From Stictocephala bisonia (taxonomy: Eukaryota; Arthropoda; Insecta; Hemiptera; Membracidae): DNA of 64,000 bases. Location of the stretch: NCBI GenBank assembly GCA_035578905.1, contig JAQJVL010000031.1:3449228-3513227 (forward strand), read 5' to 3'. Below the pieces are notes generated by a model. It made no database searches and was not told where the DNA came from. It worked only from the letters and a program-made list of their open reading frames with translations. Shown in pieces: positions 37,136 to 50,716 of this stretch. Every line of letters begins with the position of its first letter. Position 1 is the stretch's first letter. A program made the translations under genes and the position numbers.

Positions 37136-39180
37136 ATAAAAATAAAATAAATAAATACAACCAGTATGAATTAAAAATTATTAGTTTAATAATTCAACCA
37201 CAACGTATAGATAACGACAATACTTATTATTTGAACTCATATTTTTTTAAGTGAATAAAAAATTGGGTAGCATAATTATGCACTAAGTGGATCCTTATAA
37301 CCTATCACAACATATATGTTAAGTACTTATAACTGTTAAAATATATGTTATTTTGATAACATTTTGATACGTATAATTTCACTTATTTCCAAGCAGTGGG
37401 TTTACTGTTGACGTTTCTGAGAGGCGAAGATGTCTGGCCTTAAAAAAGAAAACAGTCATTAAATATTCAGACGCCCCCAGGCCTCTACTAAACCTGAAGT
37501 AATACACTTCGGGGTGGTCTTAAAAGGGCAGATATATAACTCCTTAAACTTTCATATTTTTATATACTTTTAGGCATGGAATGAGTCTGTAAAAAAATAT
37601 GTGTTGTTCTACAGTCTAAGTTACTTTATATGTATTTATTATAATAATGGACATTTTAAAATTAGCTGCATTTCCCTATGCATGTAAAATATTATTAAAA
37701 TATACAAAATATTATACATGTTCTGTATAATATTTTAAATTAATTATACAAATGTTAGTAGTTTCAGTATTCAACGTATTTGTTATGAAACCACAAATTG
37801 TCTCATACTATGTAGTAAACATTGTCGGAATAAATGAAAATAATTTAATTATTTAAGGAAACTAATCTCGTTATAGGAACATCCAGGAAAACCGTCGAAT
37901 ACATCGTTTATTGAAATTTTTAAACCATACAATTAATATTTAAAAAAAACAAGCATTGCCACTATATTCAACTTCCAAAACATATACAAGTTACATTTTT
38001 ATTTTCTGTATCTATTAACAATGACTAGTAGATAGTAAAATAACAATGTAGAGCAATTTATACTAAGCTCTCGGTAAGACAGTTGTCGTGTTCGTACTTT
38101 AAATACTTGCAGATTTGAATAATCAACTTAGTTTACCTGAACCACTGACCTAATTAAGGTCAGCACTTCCTTTGCTTGTTTTTGCAGTCTAGTAAAATTA
38201 AAGCGATATTTTATAAATATCTGAAAACGCTTCACCTACTTCATTTTTAGAAAAGCCAGTGACATTTTAAGTAATCTCTTAATCTATTGAGTAAGGGATT
38301 TTAAATAATTTGTTTTCAATGCCACTAATTACAAAAAAAATTAGTGATATACTAACACTAAGTTCAATTGACTCATTTTTAAATTTTAAAAACTGTTGAT
38401 CTTTAGAATTAAGAGTTTATTTTTCACTGTTCCATGAACAAAAAATTTGTAATGGTCTAGTTACAAAAATAGTTTTGTTTTTTGTAAAAAACAAAAAATC
38501 AGTTAGACTAAATTCGTTATAATATAATATATGCCTTGCATAAAAAGGCAAGATTTAGGGGAATTTTGACAAAATATATTCTCAAACTACTGTAATTAAA
38601 ATAAAGTATATCCATTACTCCTCTCTTCAAATCTCAAGTGTTGTGGGTATCTTATTGGCTTCATTAATTAAATAAAGTCTTGCGGCCCATTATATTTCAT
38701 TACTTGTGAAAAGGCTCATCAGAAAATGTATTGAACAAGAAAATAATGATGTCCTGGTTTCTTATCGATTATTCTGAATCAGTGAATGAAATCAGTTTTA
38801 TTGTTGTAAATACACATATAAATGCATTGGAAAAGACCAAATATTTTAAAAATACATTTTTATGATACACATTACTATAATACCCTTTGTATCACAGAAA
38901 GGTGTTAATATTCGATTATCAATGGTGTAGTTTGTATTTTGTGAATATCTATGCGCAAATATCTCTCTGTGTTGATAGTTATGTTCGCCGGATTTTCCTA
39001 ATTTTAGTAAAGATCTTTACGAAAAATAGTTTTACGTTTAATGTGTAGTACGTAATTTATTTATTTGTCTTTAAAACTAAAAGCTAATGTAGGTAAATAA
39101 TGTAAGTACTGATTGTCGTAAATGGTAAATAACGTCACTATTTTCTTTCTACTTATTATCACGTTATAGTTGACCCTAAA
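37136..39180. other. AT-rich non-coding stretch
   Basis: Nothing recognised. Confidence 0.5.
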
Positions 39181-40690
39181 GTTACAATATAAATACATTT
39201 AGTATAGTCTCAACTAACCTGCAGAAGGTAAAGTAAGTATGGCAGGGTAACAAAGTTACCTTACCATCAGGCACAGAACAGTCTGTTGTTACATCAACTT
39301 GCTTGTCCCGACAAATAGAATTACTTGGGGTTAGTAATACAGTTTGTCATCTCGCATTGGTTCTGACATTCTAACTCAGTAGCTTTATTATAAAGTCACA
39401 ATATAAATACATGTAGTATAGTCTCAACTAACCTCCAGAAGGTAAAGTAAGTATGGCAGGGTAACAAAGATACCTTACCATAAGGCACAGAATAGTCTGT
39501 TGTTACATCAACTTGCTTGTCCCGACAAACTTCATTACTTGGGGTTAGTAATACAGTTTGTCATCTCGCATTGGTTCTGACATTTTAACTCAGTAGCTTT
39601 ATTATAAAGTCACAATATAAATACATCTAGTATAGGCCCAACTAACCTGCAGAAGGTAAAGTAAGTATGGCTGGGTAACAAAGTTACCTTAACATCAGGC
39701 ACAGAACAGTCTGTTGTTACATTAACTTGCTTGTCCCGACAAACTTCATTACTCAGGGTTAGTAATACAGTTTGTCAACTCGCATTGGTTCTGACATTCT
39801 AACTCAGTAGCTTTATTATAAAGTCACAATATAAATACATGTAGTATAGGTCCAACTAACCTGCAGAAGGTAAAGTAAGTATGGCAGGGTAACAAAGTTA
39901 CCTTACCATCAGGCAAAGAACAATCTGTTGTTACATCAACTTGCTTGTCCCGACAAACTTCATTACTTAGGGTTAGTGATACAGTTTGTCAACTTGCATA
40001 CAGTTTGTCAACTCACATTGGTTCTGACAGTCTAACTCAGTAGCTTTATTATAAAGTCACAATATAAATACATGTAGTATAGTCTCAACTAACCTGCAGA
40101 AGTTAAAGTAAGTATGGCAGGGTAACAAAGTTACCTTACCATCAGGCACAGAACAGTCTGTTGTTACATTAACTTGCTTGTCCCGACAAACTTCATTACT
40201 TAGGGTTAGTAATACAGTTTGTCAACTAACATTGGTTATGTCAGTCTAACTCAGTAGCTTTATTATACAGTCACAAGATAAATACATGTAGTATAGTCTC
40301 AACTAACCTGCAGAAGGTAAAGTAAGTATGGCAGGGTAACAAAGTTACCTTACCATCAGGCACAGAACAGTCTGTTGTTGCACCAACCTGCTTGTCCCGA
40401 CAAACTTCATTACTCAGGGTTAGTGATACAGTTTGTCAACTCACATTGGTTATGTCAGTCTAACTCAGTAGCTTTATTATACAGTCACAATATAAATACA
40501 TGTAGTATAGTCTCAACTAACCTGCAGAAGGTAAGGTAAGTATGGCAGGGTAACAAAGTTACCTTATTATCAGGCACAGAACAGTCTGTTGTTGCATCAA
40601 CTTGCTTGTCCTGACAAACTTCATTATTTAAGGTTAGTAATACAGTTTGTTATCTCGCATTGGTTATGTCAGTCTAACTCAATAGCTTTT
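39181..40690. repeat. 214-bp satellite, 7 units
   Basis: Units start (GTCACAATATAAATACAT) at 39181, 39395, 39609, 39823, 40056, 40270 and 40484. All steps are 214 bp except the fourth, which has an extra 19-bp duplication of CAGTTTGTCAACT near 39990. Each unit carries GGTAACAAAGTTACC, a perfect 6-bp-stem hairpin, and CTTGTCCCGACAAACTTCATTACT. High identity between units; no ORF. Confidence 0.95.
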
Positions 40691-41679
40691 CATTGTTTGT
40701 TTTTGGGTTTGTTTAAAATAATTCATAAACCGAAGTAGTAACCGTGATGAAAGACACATACATTTTAAAACGAGTTACAATGCTAGCATGTTCTTTTATA
40801 TTTATTCTTCAACGAACAAATAAATTATAAATAATGACCTAAACTTTTCCCCCATCCCAATATTTACTCTTTGTTGTGTCAGTATTAAAATATAACTTAA
40901 TAATGTTTAAGTACATTTTTCGTTGAAGAAATAACATCATTTTACAATTTAGGGAGAAAAAAACTTAAGATTTACAGTATTCTGGTTTCAAAAATTACAG
41001 TTTGTTTAGGATACCGTTTTATAGTCTTCTCAATAGACGCTGATAATTTATCTCCTACCAAAAGAAACAATGTAGTAACAACATTTCGTAAAACGTTGCA
41101 GATGTAATTTAACAAATAATAGTTACAACAGGAACGTGTAAGCACTCAGATGAATTGGTGTTGGCCTGTTAAACTCGGTTGAGTGAGCAGCTGTACAACT
41201 CAGTTACAGTTACAAACGGGCTGTGACCAGTCAATCTGTAAAGGGATTGGATTTCTGGTTGGATTGGTTTAGCTGTTACCACTTAACACAGTGAGTAGAG
41301 AATTCGTTGACTGGAGTCGTTTAATATATTTAGTCAGGACAGTAAAGCAAGTGTGTTATCCTGAATATATTATTAAATATGTAAATAAACATAAAAAGTA
41401 TAATTATATTATTAAAAATAAATCATAACATTACACTAATGTATCAGTTGATACTAAGAAACATATATTTAACTATGTTACACAATATCACATTAAGTAT
41501 TTATTCCGCTGTTCACTCTTAACGAAATCATAATTTCCATTTTCATTCCAATATAAAGCTGAATTGTGATTTCTTACTCACTTACTCACTTACTTACTTA
41601 CTGACTGACATTATCAGCCTTGTATCTTTAAATAATCAGTTTTTACCAGATGATTATTACGAAGGTCACAATGGTTTTA
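40691..41679. other. AT-rich with a GC-richer patch
   Basis: 41110-41300 is less AT-rich and free of simple repeats but has no open frame of note. Could be an exon or UTR; unidentified. Confidence 0.35.
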
Positions 41680-41746
41680 GTATCTCGTATATATATCTCT
41701 ATATACGAGATACTATCGTACTCGTATATATATCGTGTATATATAT

Positions 41747-41798
<52 letters not shown>

Positions 41799-41802
41799 AT
41801 GG
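41680..41802. repeat. Nested palindromes around (TA)n
   Basis: AGTATCTCGTATATATATCTCTATATACGAGATACT is a near-perfect palindrome. It is followed by ATATATGGTATA...(TA)n...TATACCAT, a second foldback closing on the TA run (41749-41796). Confidence 0.85.
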
Positions 41803-41907
41803 CTGGGTAGGGGTTTTTAATATATAGATTTAAAAATGATATAAAATTAGAAAACAAGAGTATTTTAATGCATTAGAAATTTATGTTACTATAACATATT
41901 GATATAA

Positions 41908-41911
<4 letters not shown>

Positions 41912-41956
<45 letters not shown>
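41912..41956. repeat. (TA)n microsatellite
   Basis: About 22 TA units. Confidence 0.95.
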
Positions 41957-41959
<3 letters not shown>

Positions 41960-41980
41960 GAAAGCTGAAGAAACATTTGA

Positions 41981-42186
41981 AAATATATAAAGGGATGTTT
42001 ACAATACACTCAGTTCTACCGTCTAGAGTGCAACATCAGTAATGCAACATTGTAAAGTACAGCGGGAACTGACACGGTTGGTAAAATATATAAGGGGATG
42101 TTGACAATACACTCAGTTCTACCGTCTAGAGTGCAACATCAGTAATGCAACATTGTAAAGTACAGCGGGAACTGACACGGTTGGTA
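41981..42186. repeat. 103-bp tandem duplication
   Basis: Two units (from 41981 and 42084) reading AAATATATAARGGGATGTTKACAATACACTCAGTTCTACCGTCTAGAGTGCAACATC... are almost identical, so the duplication is recent. Confidence 0.95.
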
Positions 42187-42970
<784 letters not shown>

Positions 42971-42971
<1 letters not shown>

Positions 42972-44576
42972 ATTAATACATTATTAACCTTTTTTAATTT
43001 AAGTAAGTGTATTTAAAAAAAAATACAGAAATTCATAGGAAGAATACCCTTACCAACAATATAATTAAAGTACAGTCTTTACTATTACGTTAAGTGTTTG
43101 ATCCCTTAAACAAAAGTTAAAAGTATTTAATGATATTGTTACAAAAGTGGTTATAAAAAAATAAATGTCATATTATCTTAAAATCACGTAATAAGAAAAT
43201 TTACCTTATTAAATAAACATAAAACTAATGTAACAAAAATAAGTGGTAATAATATATGTATAGTTTAGGAAATAGTTTAATATTTTTGCATGTATCATAA
43301 CTATAGAAAAGGATAGCATGCAACTATTCTAAACTGAAACTGCCTATATTTCATTACAATGATAATAAGAAATTATATTTTTAATTATATAATAAACGTA
43401 GATAAATTGTTAATGCGGATTTGTTATATTTATGTAAATACTGCAGTATATAGTATGCTTATAATGAAATATTTTCACATACACAAATTATTTTGTTAGA
43501 GAAAGAAATGAATACCTTAAACCCGTACAATACACATTACATAATGTCTAAGAAAGATTTCATTTACAAGTTTTCAAATAACGCCAAATTTTATGAGCGT
43601 AAAATCTTTACGTTTATTCAGTGTTTTGAGTTTGAATGCAATTAATTGTATACGATAGAGAGATACAAAACTATGTTAAGAGGCCTTGTTTGTGTCATAA
43701 AGATTTACTATACTACAAACAGTTACTTTGGTATAGTAACGGTTGTAACCCTTGACAAGTTCAAATAATATAAAATTATTTTATGATAGGAATGTTCAAA
43801 GTCACAAAACATTTTTTCGCAGCAATTATTTCAAGATATTTATTATTTTAAATAAAACTATGAAGTTGGTTATGCTTTGAAGCATAGATTGTATTATAAA
43901 ATATATAACATCTTATGACATTTTAATAAAATGTATAAGGTATTTTGAAAATTAATTTTTCTCACAGTAAGAACTAAATAATGTCATAATCTAACCCTTC
44001 TACTAATAATTGTCCTAATTACTGTTATCAAATTAGTTTTACTTTGATCGTTATTGGGTTAGAATACGACATTTGATGTTATCTTCAGGAATACATCTCG
44101 TCAAAATATCTTGTAAATTAGATTAATATCCATAATATGGTAATTAATACAATCTAGACATGAACGCATAACATATTTTATGTAAAAAAACAACTTTTTT
44201 ACTTAAATCATCCTATAATTTAAAATTATTATGCTCAGTTACATATTGTAAAAGATTATCCAATAGTAATATAAGCGTCATTTAAATTATTTAGCTAACA
44301 CACAAAACTATAGATTTTAAAGTAAAATAATCAGTATCTTAGCAATTTAAGTACAAAAAGAAATAAGGAAATGTATATTTTTATATCACAGAACATTGAA
44401 TTATAGCAATACAAACATAGCTATACTAAATTATTTGCTTGGTAATGTGATTGTAGTAAATAATAGGTTATTTAACTGAGTAACGTTATCGTAAATAAAG
44501 TGCGTAATCTTAGACCAATCCTTTTTTAATAGTTGTAACTAGCCATACAAATAGAAATACAAAAAGCCATGCAAAA
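42971..44576. other. AT-rich non-coding stretch
   Basis: Nothing recognised. Confidence 0.5.
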
Positions 44577-44690
44577 ATTCCTTATTGCAGAAACAACAAC
44601 TTAATTTCAGCCTATTGCAGAAACAACAACTTTATTTCAGCATATATACATATAGGCTGAAATTAATTTGTTGTTTCTGCAATAAGGAAT
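44577..44690. repeat. Long hairpin with internal arm duplication
   Basis: The left arm (44577-44615), ATTCCTTATTGCAGAAACAACAACTTAATTTCAGCCTAT, is inverted at 44652-44690 with about one mismatch. The loop holds a partial second copy of the left arm (TATTGCAGAAACAACAACTTTATTTCAGC). A transcript would form a ~38-bp stem, miRNA-precursor-like in size. Confidence 0.9.
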
Positions 44691-47475
44691 TACAAACCCA
44701 ATTTTAAATCCCCACAGGAACGTAAAATAAAGAATTACATTGTAATTGTTCTGCACTATAATGTTCTTATTGTTCTTTTTACTTTTCTTAGTAAAAACAA
44801 ACATTACTTCCACATTGCTCTTGAATATAAAATATAACTTATACCACGCATAATACTTTAATGTATACAATATATGCCATCGAATTAAATAAGTAACAAC
44901 AAAAGTAATGGAGTTTTTTGGAATGTTAATGTTTTAAAAATGATATTATCGTAGTGATATTCAAACAAAATAAATATTATTTACATAAACATAATGATAA
45001 AAATTACCATTATGACGTTTGTGTTTATATTTGCATATTGTTTATTAATTATAATAAATAAATTGCTATTTTCTTTTAGGAATTCTATTGATGTATTTTA
45101 TATAAAACATTCACGTTTACTTGATTATGCGTTTTCCATATACTAAAGTATATTTTGCTACAAATAGTGTTTTCTATATTATTTTGTAAATGAAATAAAA
45201 CTTTGAAATATTGTTAAGCTAGATATTTTAAATGGGTAATAAAATAAATTAACTTATAACTTATTATTTGCAACGGTACCCTTTACAAATAAAAGGGGAT
45301 TATATAATAACTTTTAGGCTAAATAATCATGTTTCCAACTCCCCAAAATTATTTCGCACTTTTTTATGTTTAATCTTGCACTATGTTTTTCATTTTATTA
45401 AGATAGTTTTGCAAGTATGTAATTTTGAAATATATTTATCATAAACAATATATATTCATAATTAAATGAATATTTCTTTAAACTTGCACGTTTAGATAGT
45501 TTATATGATATAAATAAAAATTATTAATCATATTTCATACTGGGTAGTTATTTTTACTCTTTTTTGTCACTGCTTAATATTAAAGTATGACAAAAATAGC
45601 ATTTAGGTATTAGAATATAAGTAAAACTGTAAAATAAATACTCTTCACATGAGATAAATTTGTCGGTCTGATTAAATAGTTAAGTTACTAATTATAGAAT
45701 AAACTACTGAATACATCTACATTAAAGTAAATATAGACCAAAACATGTATGTCATGTTAAAGTAAGACTAAGTGAGAAGTTTGTTATAGTGATATAAGTA
45801 GCTTACAGCTCGTTGAGACTTACTTCATGACTTTTTTTCTCAAACTAATGTTCTCACAGGTATTAAAATATCCCATTCTTAATTTGAAAATTATATTTTA
45901 TTGACTTAGTTTGTCATTTTAGAAAAATAAATATGTTTATAATTATATTTATAAGTTTTTATTTAAACATTTACTTCACTTCATCTAAACGTAATATTAT
46001 TATAAATAGCTACTTAAGGTTACGTAAAACATCCATCTATATAAGTTTAACATAAAACTGATAAGCGCTAGTTACATAACCTAATGTTTCATTTTTTTAC
46101 TGTCTACTATGCATAGTTATTCATTATGATTGAACAATGAATATAGTAAATTACAAGGCTTGATTTAAATATTCTTAAGCATTTTCCTTATAAATAACTT
46201 TGTACTCTACACTTAAACGTCAATATGATCAACGCACTAGAGAAAGAATGACAAATATATGAACTAGCTTTAGATGGAAAAAAACAAATATTTTTAACCT
46301 AAATACGAGTATTATTTGGTTAAACTCATTTCAAAGGCTTGACACAATGTACTTGAGTACTAAGTGTAAAAGAATACCAGAGGCAGAGTTAAAAAGCCTA
46401 AAATGACTTAATTATGTGGTTATACGTTAATAACACAATGTACTATATGTAATTATTAAATTCAATTAAGTAGACAATTGATTATAGAAGTTCATTAATA
46501 AGATGCAATAAGTATTAATTTAAAAGTTCAGTTTTACTTTGTTGAGCGATAAGCAAGTAAAATTTGTATCATTAATTATTTATTTATTTTGACGATTGTG
46601 ATAGCATGTGAACTGGTTTTTTTATGCAATAAAACTTTTTGAATATTGAATTTTGCTTCAGTCACATAATGAAAGCTTCCCTGAAACTTTACCGTTGACT
46701 TATTTAACCTCTAAGTTTTAAGCATATTATTTATTAATTGTGGCTGTACACTTTAGAGTGTATTCGAAAAGTACACACCACTTAAGTCAGAATTAATTGA
46801 TTTAAAATGTTTTGGTTGATAGTAATTGAACGGTGATGTATCTGGTCATGCGTACTGGCTGATACATAGTATAAGAAATATGTTGGTTTTAGACTGTTAA
46901 GAAAAAATTGTTTACACTAATAATATACTTTAACATAATAAATATAAATTAAACTGGAGAGTTTAATAATGTCTGCATAATTTCCACATTAGAAATATAT
47001 TGCATCACTAAACAGCACTTTACCTTAAGATGCTCTTGGGGATTTGCGGAATTAATTAGTACAACATTTTACTAGAAATCTGTAACTGATAAGATACTCT
47101 TTGACTATTGGTAGGAAATCTCATCACAAATAGGTACTCATACAACAAACAAACATTAAAGTACCAAATCACACACATAGAAGTGTAAAGCCTGACGTAA
47201 AGCTACATGATGTGTTCTTGGCTGGCTCAGCCTTACAGACATCGACGGTTAACGGCCCTTAACGATCAAACCCACTCTCCCTGAAGGCATCCAATGCTAC
47301 GTCATTCACATTTAACGTATCTACAGTAACGTAATGGTTATTTTTGCCGTACATTTACAGGCAGAGTATAAGAAAGAAACAAGGAGAAAAGAAGTAACTA
47401 TATTTCATCATTACAATTAAAGGATAAGTTTTAAAATAGTTTTTTAATTAGCAAAATACGTGTTTGTACATATAC
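44691..47475. other. AT-rich non-coding stretch
   Basis: 2.8 kb. A GC-richer patch at 47205-47300 reads on the minus strand as VALDAFRESGFDR then a stop, faintly like the end of a pogo/Tigger transposase; too short to call. Confidence 0.4.
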
Positions 47476-47706
47476 AGTACAAGTAAACGTCACACTACTA
47501 AAGTATATTACAATACAAGTACAAAACACACAAATAAATTGCAATACAAGTAATCACGTGAATCCCTCTGGTCTGAGGAAGGTGAGCGTGGTTCACCGAA
47601 ATCGATCACCATAATATTTCTGTATTTTGTACTTGTATTGTAATATATTTGTGCATTTTGTGCTTATATTGTAATAAAAATGAGTTGTGAGACGTTTACT
47701 TGCACT
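47476..47706. mobile_element. Foldback MITE (AGTACAAGTAAACGTC termini)
   Basis: The left terminus AGTACAAGTAAACGTCACAC and the right terminus GTGAGACGTTTACTTGCACT are inverted repeats. Inside, TATTACAATACAAGTACA is again inverted as TACTTGTATTGTAATATA around a centre of GTGAATCCCTCTGGTCTGAGGAAGGTGAGCGTGGTTCACCGAAATC. Relatives at 16172 (terminus only) and 17698 (right half, reversed). Confidence 0.8.
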
Positions 47707-49230
47707 TTATGTTTTTTAAGTTCTAAGAGTGTAAACTTTGAAAGTAACCACATAGATTATACAGTTACAAATATGCCGTAAAATATTTAAATTTCAAAAA
47801 ATTATTAATACAAAAGAGGATTTAATTCATAGACAATACAAGTACAGTATATTAATAAAATGTAATACTACTAGTAATCAATACATGCATTTATATACTG
47901 TAACTCATAAATAAATATAATCTGAAAAAATGTCACATCTGTATTCATAAATATTTGGTCTGACTTAATAAGTCATCACGTTTGTTGTCACCATTAATGC
48001 TGACTTAATAATGGACTGGATGTTCGCTATGTCGGCGTGATTGCTATTTGTACTGTACGACATTCTACCAACATGTATTCTTGCGCATGGACATTATTAG
48101 GCTATACAAGAGTACATGTTATGATTGCACCACAGCCTTAAACACGTAAGTATGTTTAATATCAACATTACTCTAAATTATATTGATATGTATTAGTTTT
48201 TTTAATTCTCTTATTTGACAAAAAAAAATAAATATAAAAAAATTGTTTTTAACGTGGTAATATAGGTATTACATAAATCCTTTAATACACCAATCATTTT
48301 ATAGGGCATAATAAAATATATAGATCATATGACAAATTATCGAAAGGGTCAACCACTAACTGGGTTAAATCAATTATATTTATATGTTTTCCACCATCGT
48401 ACACCAAATATATGTTTTATGTAGAGAATGTTTAAATAAAAAAAAATAAATAAATAAATAAATAATTTTATTGGTTTGACAGATTTATGGACATTACTAC
48501 AGATTTATCTTTTTAAATGCTATACAAAAATCTCTGACAAATTTATTTATAGAGAAGATTAAGGTAAGTTTTATGAGACCCAGGACAGTAAAGATCTACT
48601 TTAACTACTTGGGGGATGAAATGTCATAATGAATAATACATTTTTTAACTTGTTTTGAAGAAATCATTAATACCATAGTATATAATTTTTTAATGCATTC
48701 AGATAAAATCATATCATTAATACCTGGAGTAATTAGAATTTATTTAATTAAAAATGTTTTTATACTTGTTAAGCTTTTTAATATAAGATAGCAAATATGG
48801 TATCTTTTAAAATCGACTATAATCTATAATATAATAACTTATCTTTAACGATATTCATTTGCAAATAATACCTTATTCAAATCCCTACTCCTAACAAAGG
48901 CTTGGAGAAGAATATGTTATATTAATACTAAAAAGTCAAAGAATAAAAAAGGAAAAATATAATGTTCAACCTTAACAATTATTTATTTTGAATTTGTTAT
49001 TCACTATTTCCTTTATTCGACTAGGAACTAATACCAACAGAATGCTGGTAGTGAATCCTTTTAGCCATCGTTTATGATATGAGATGAAAAGTCGTCTAAA
49101 ACACTAAAGTGATAATCACTATTTTGAATATCTAAAATCACCCAATTGTTGATGTGTAATGATGTTTTGTTTTATCCACCTACGTTTTAATGACTCCTTC
49201 TGACATTTTTCACTAACTAAATATACAGTA
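47707..49230. other. AT-rich non-coding stretch
   Basis: Contains an (AAAT)n run at 48436-48466; nothing else recognised. Confidence 0.5.
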
Positions 49231-49232
49231 TA

Positions 49233-49738
49233 TACAGGGTGAGTCTCTACTGACACCATTAAATTTACCTGTTTGTTGTACTCACAAAAAGGAACAAAAA
49301 AGTCCCCATTAACCTGTGTCCGATTCTCAACCGTTTGGCTTTAAGGGCTCATATTGCGTGTTTGTAAAATTACTTGACATTAACTCACTGATTGAGCTAC
49401 AAAACCCAAAGCAAAACACATACCAGATTTTTATTAATACCATTGAAAAGATCGTTAAATTTTCTATAAATGTCAATCATTTTGCTAGCAAACGTAAATA
49501 AAAACTAGATTTCCTAGAGGAAGTTTTTTAAAAAAATATGCAACATGTATTTTTATCCAATTGTTTAAGACCCCATATTAGCACATAAATGTAGTCTAAT
49601 TTAATGTAAAGTTAAGTGGAAAACTTCTCTCACTAATAATATTGGAATAGATGTATAATTTAATTGGGTTGAATATCATGAAACCAAAAATAACACCTAA
49701 AATGTTTCATAAAACATGGTTTATTCGGTTGTATTTAA
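49233..49738 (+). repeat. Left ~505-bp terminal inverted repeat
   Basis: Inverse copy at 61919-62422, about 95% alike by eye. Outer 10 bases TACAGGGTGA. Confidence 0.9.
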
Positions 49739-49818
49739 CAAACAAACTTTCAGTTTTTACGTAATAATAAACATAATAACTGTAATACGTAGATAATCAT
49801 GCTTCATTATAACAAAAA

Positions 49819-50716
49819 CTACTTTAATAAGTGTTCAATATGTCCACCATTTTCCCTTATGCAGGTACGGACTCGGTTCCTCAACTCCCTTACACTTGCC
49901 TTTAGATTGATTTCATTTCTAAGGTGGGTAACAGCCCTCACGATTCGATGGCTCAATTCTTTGGCTGTTTGTACACTGCACTTCTGTACACTTCTTAATT
50001 CAAAGAACCCCAGACGTAGTAATCAATAGAGTTGATGTCAGGCCACCGTGGTGGCCAAGCAACAGCACACGTTGAAATGTGGTGGTGCTCCATCTGTCTG
50101 GAAAATAATGCGCCGACGAGGTCTGGTAGGATATTATTTAGAAATTGAAGGTATTATATAATGATGTAGGGAGATCAAGGTAGGGACCTATCAGCTTGTC
50201 CCCTATCAGTTCAACCCACACGTTTAACTTAAACCTAGTTTGGCTCCGTGATTCACGAAAAAGGTGTGGGTTTTAAGTGTCATAGAAGTGTTCATTGTAG
50301 TATTTAAAAACACCGTCTCGTGTAAATGTAGATTCGTCTGTCCACAAGATTGTTTTAAGAAAATCTGCATTATCGTGCTGTAAAACCCATTGACAAAATT
50401 AACGTCTCAGAGGAGGGTCTCTGGGTTTAATTGTCTGGACACGAGTAAAGTGGTTTGGGTGTATTTGATTTTTACGCACGAGTCTCGACACAAACGACTG
50501 ACTTACTACACATTCAGTAGCAATTCTTCTTGTACTTGTTCTTGGATCTCTTTTGACTTGGGCAAGTACAGCTTCCTCTAACCCAACATCTTGTATGATG
50601 TTACCAATGGAGCGGTCATTGACAGGAAATCTACCAGTTTCACACAGAAAATTATGAACCCTTACAAATGTTCTTACATCAGGAATTCTTCTCTCTGGAA
50701 ATCAACGAATGTATTC
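49819..50716 (-). pseudogene. DDE transposase, C-terminal part, decayed
   Basis: Minus strand, ending with TAG at 49819. Recognisable in order: an HTH region (DPRTSTRRIATECVVSQSFV), the first catalytic Asp in WTDEST (near 50335), HLFRESRSQTRFKLNVWVEL, the second Asp in a frame-shifted QTDGAPPHF (near 50090), and the third in WPPRWPDINSIDYYVWGS (near 50040). It ends with a helix then GGHIEHLLK-like sequence. This is the DDE_3 fold of the IS630/Tc1/mariner superfamily with DD34D-like organisation. Several stops and frameshifts. The gene is cut at 50716 by the LTR insertion, and the reading frame resumes beyond it at 61626. Confidence 0.8.
50713..50716. repeat. Target site duplication ATTC (left)
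   Basis: Same four bases at 61626-61629 flank the other end of the LTR element; 4-bp duplications are usual for Ty3/gypsy elements. Confidence 0.8.

Noticed and set aside
39181..40690. CRISPR-like array
   Set aside because: Contiguous 214-bp tandem units with no spacers, in a eukaryotic genome.
47205..47300. pogo/Tigger transposase tail
   Set aside because: Only about 20 codons with a stop; similarity too weak.
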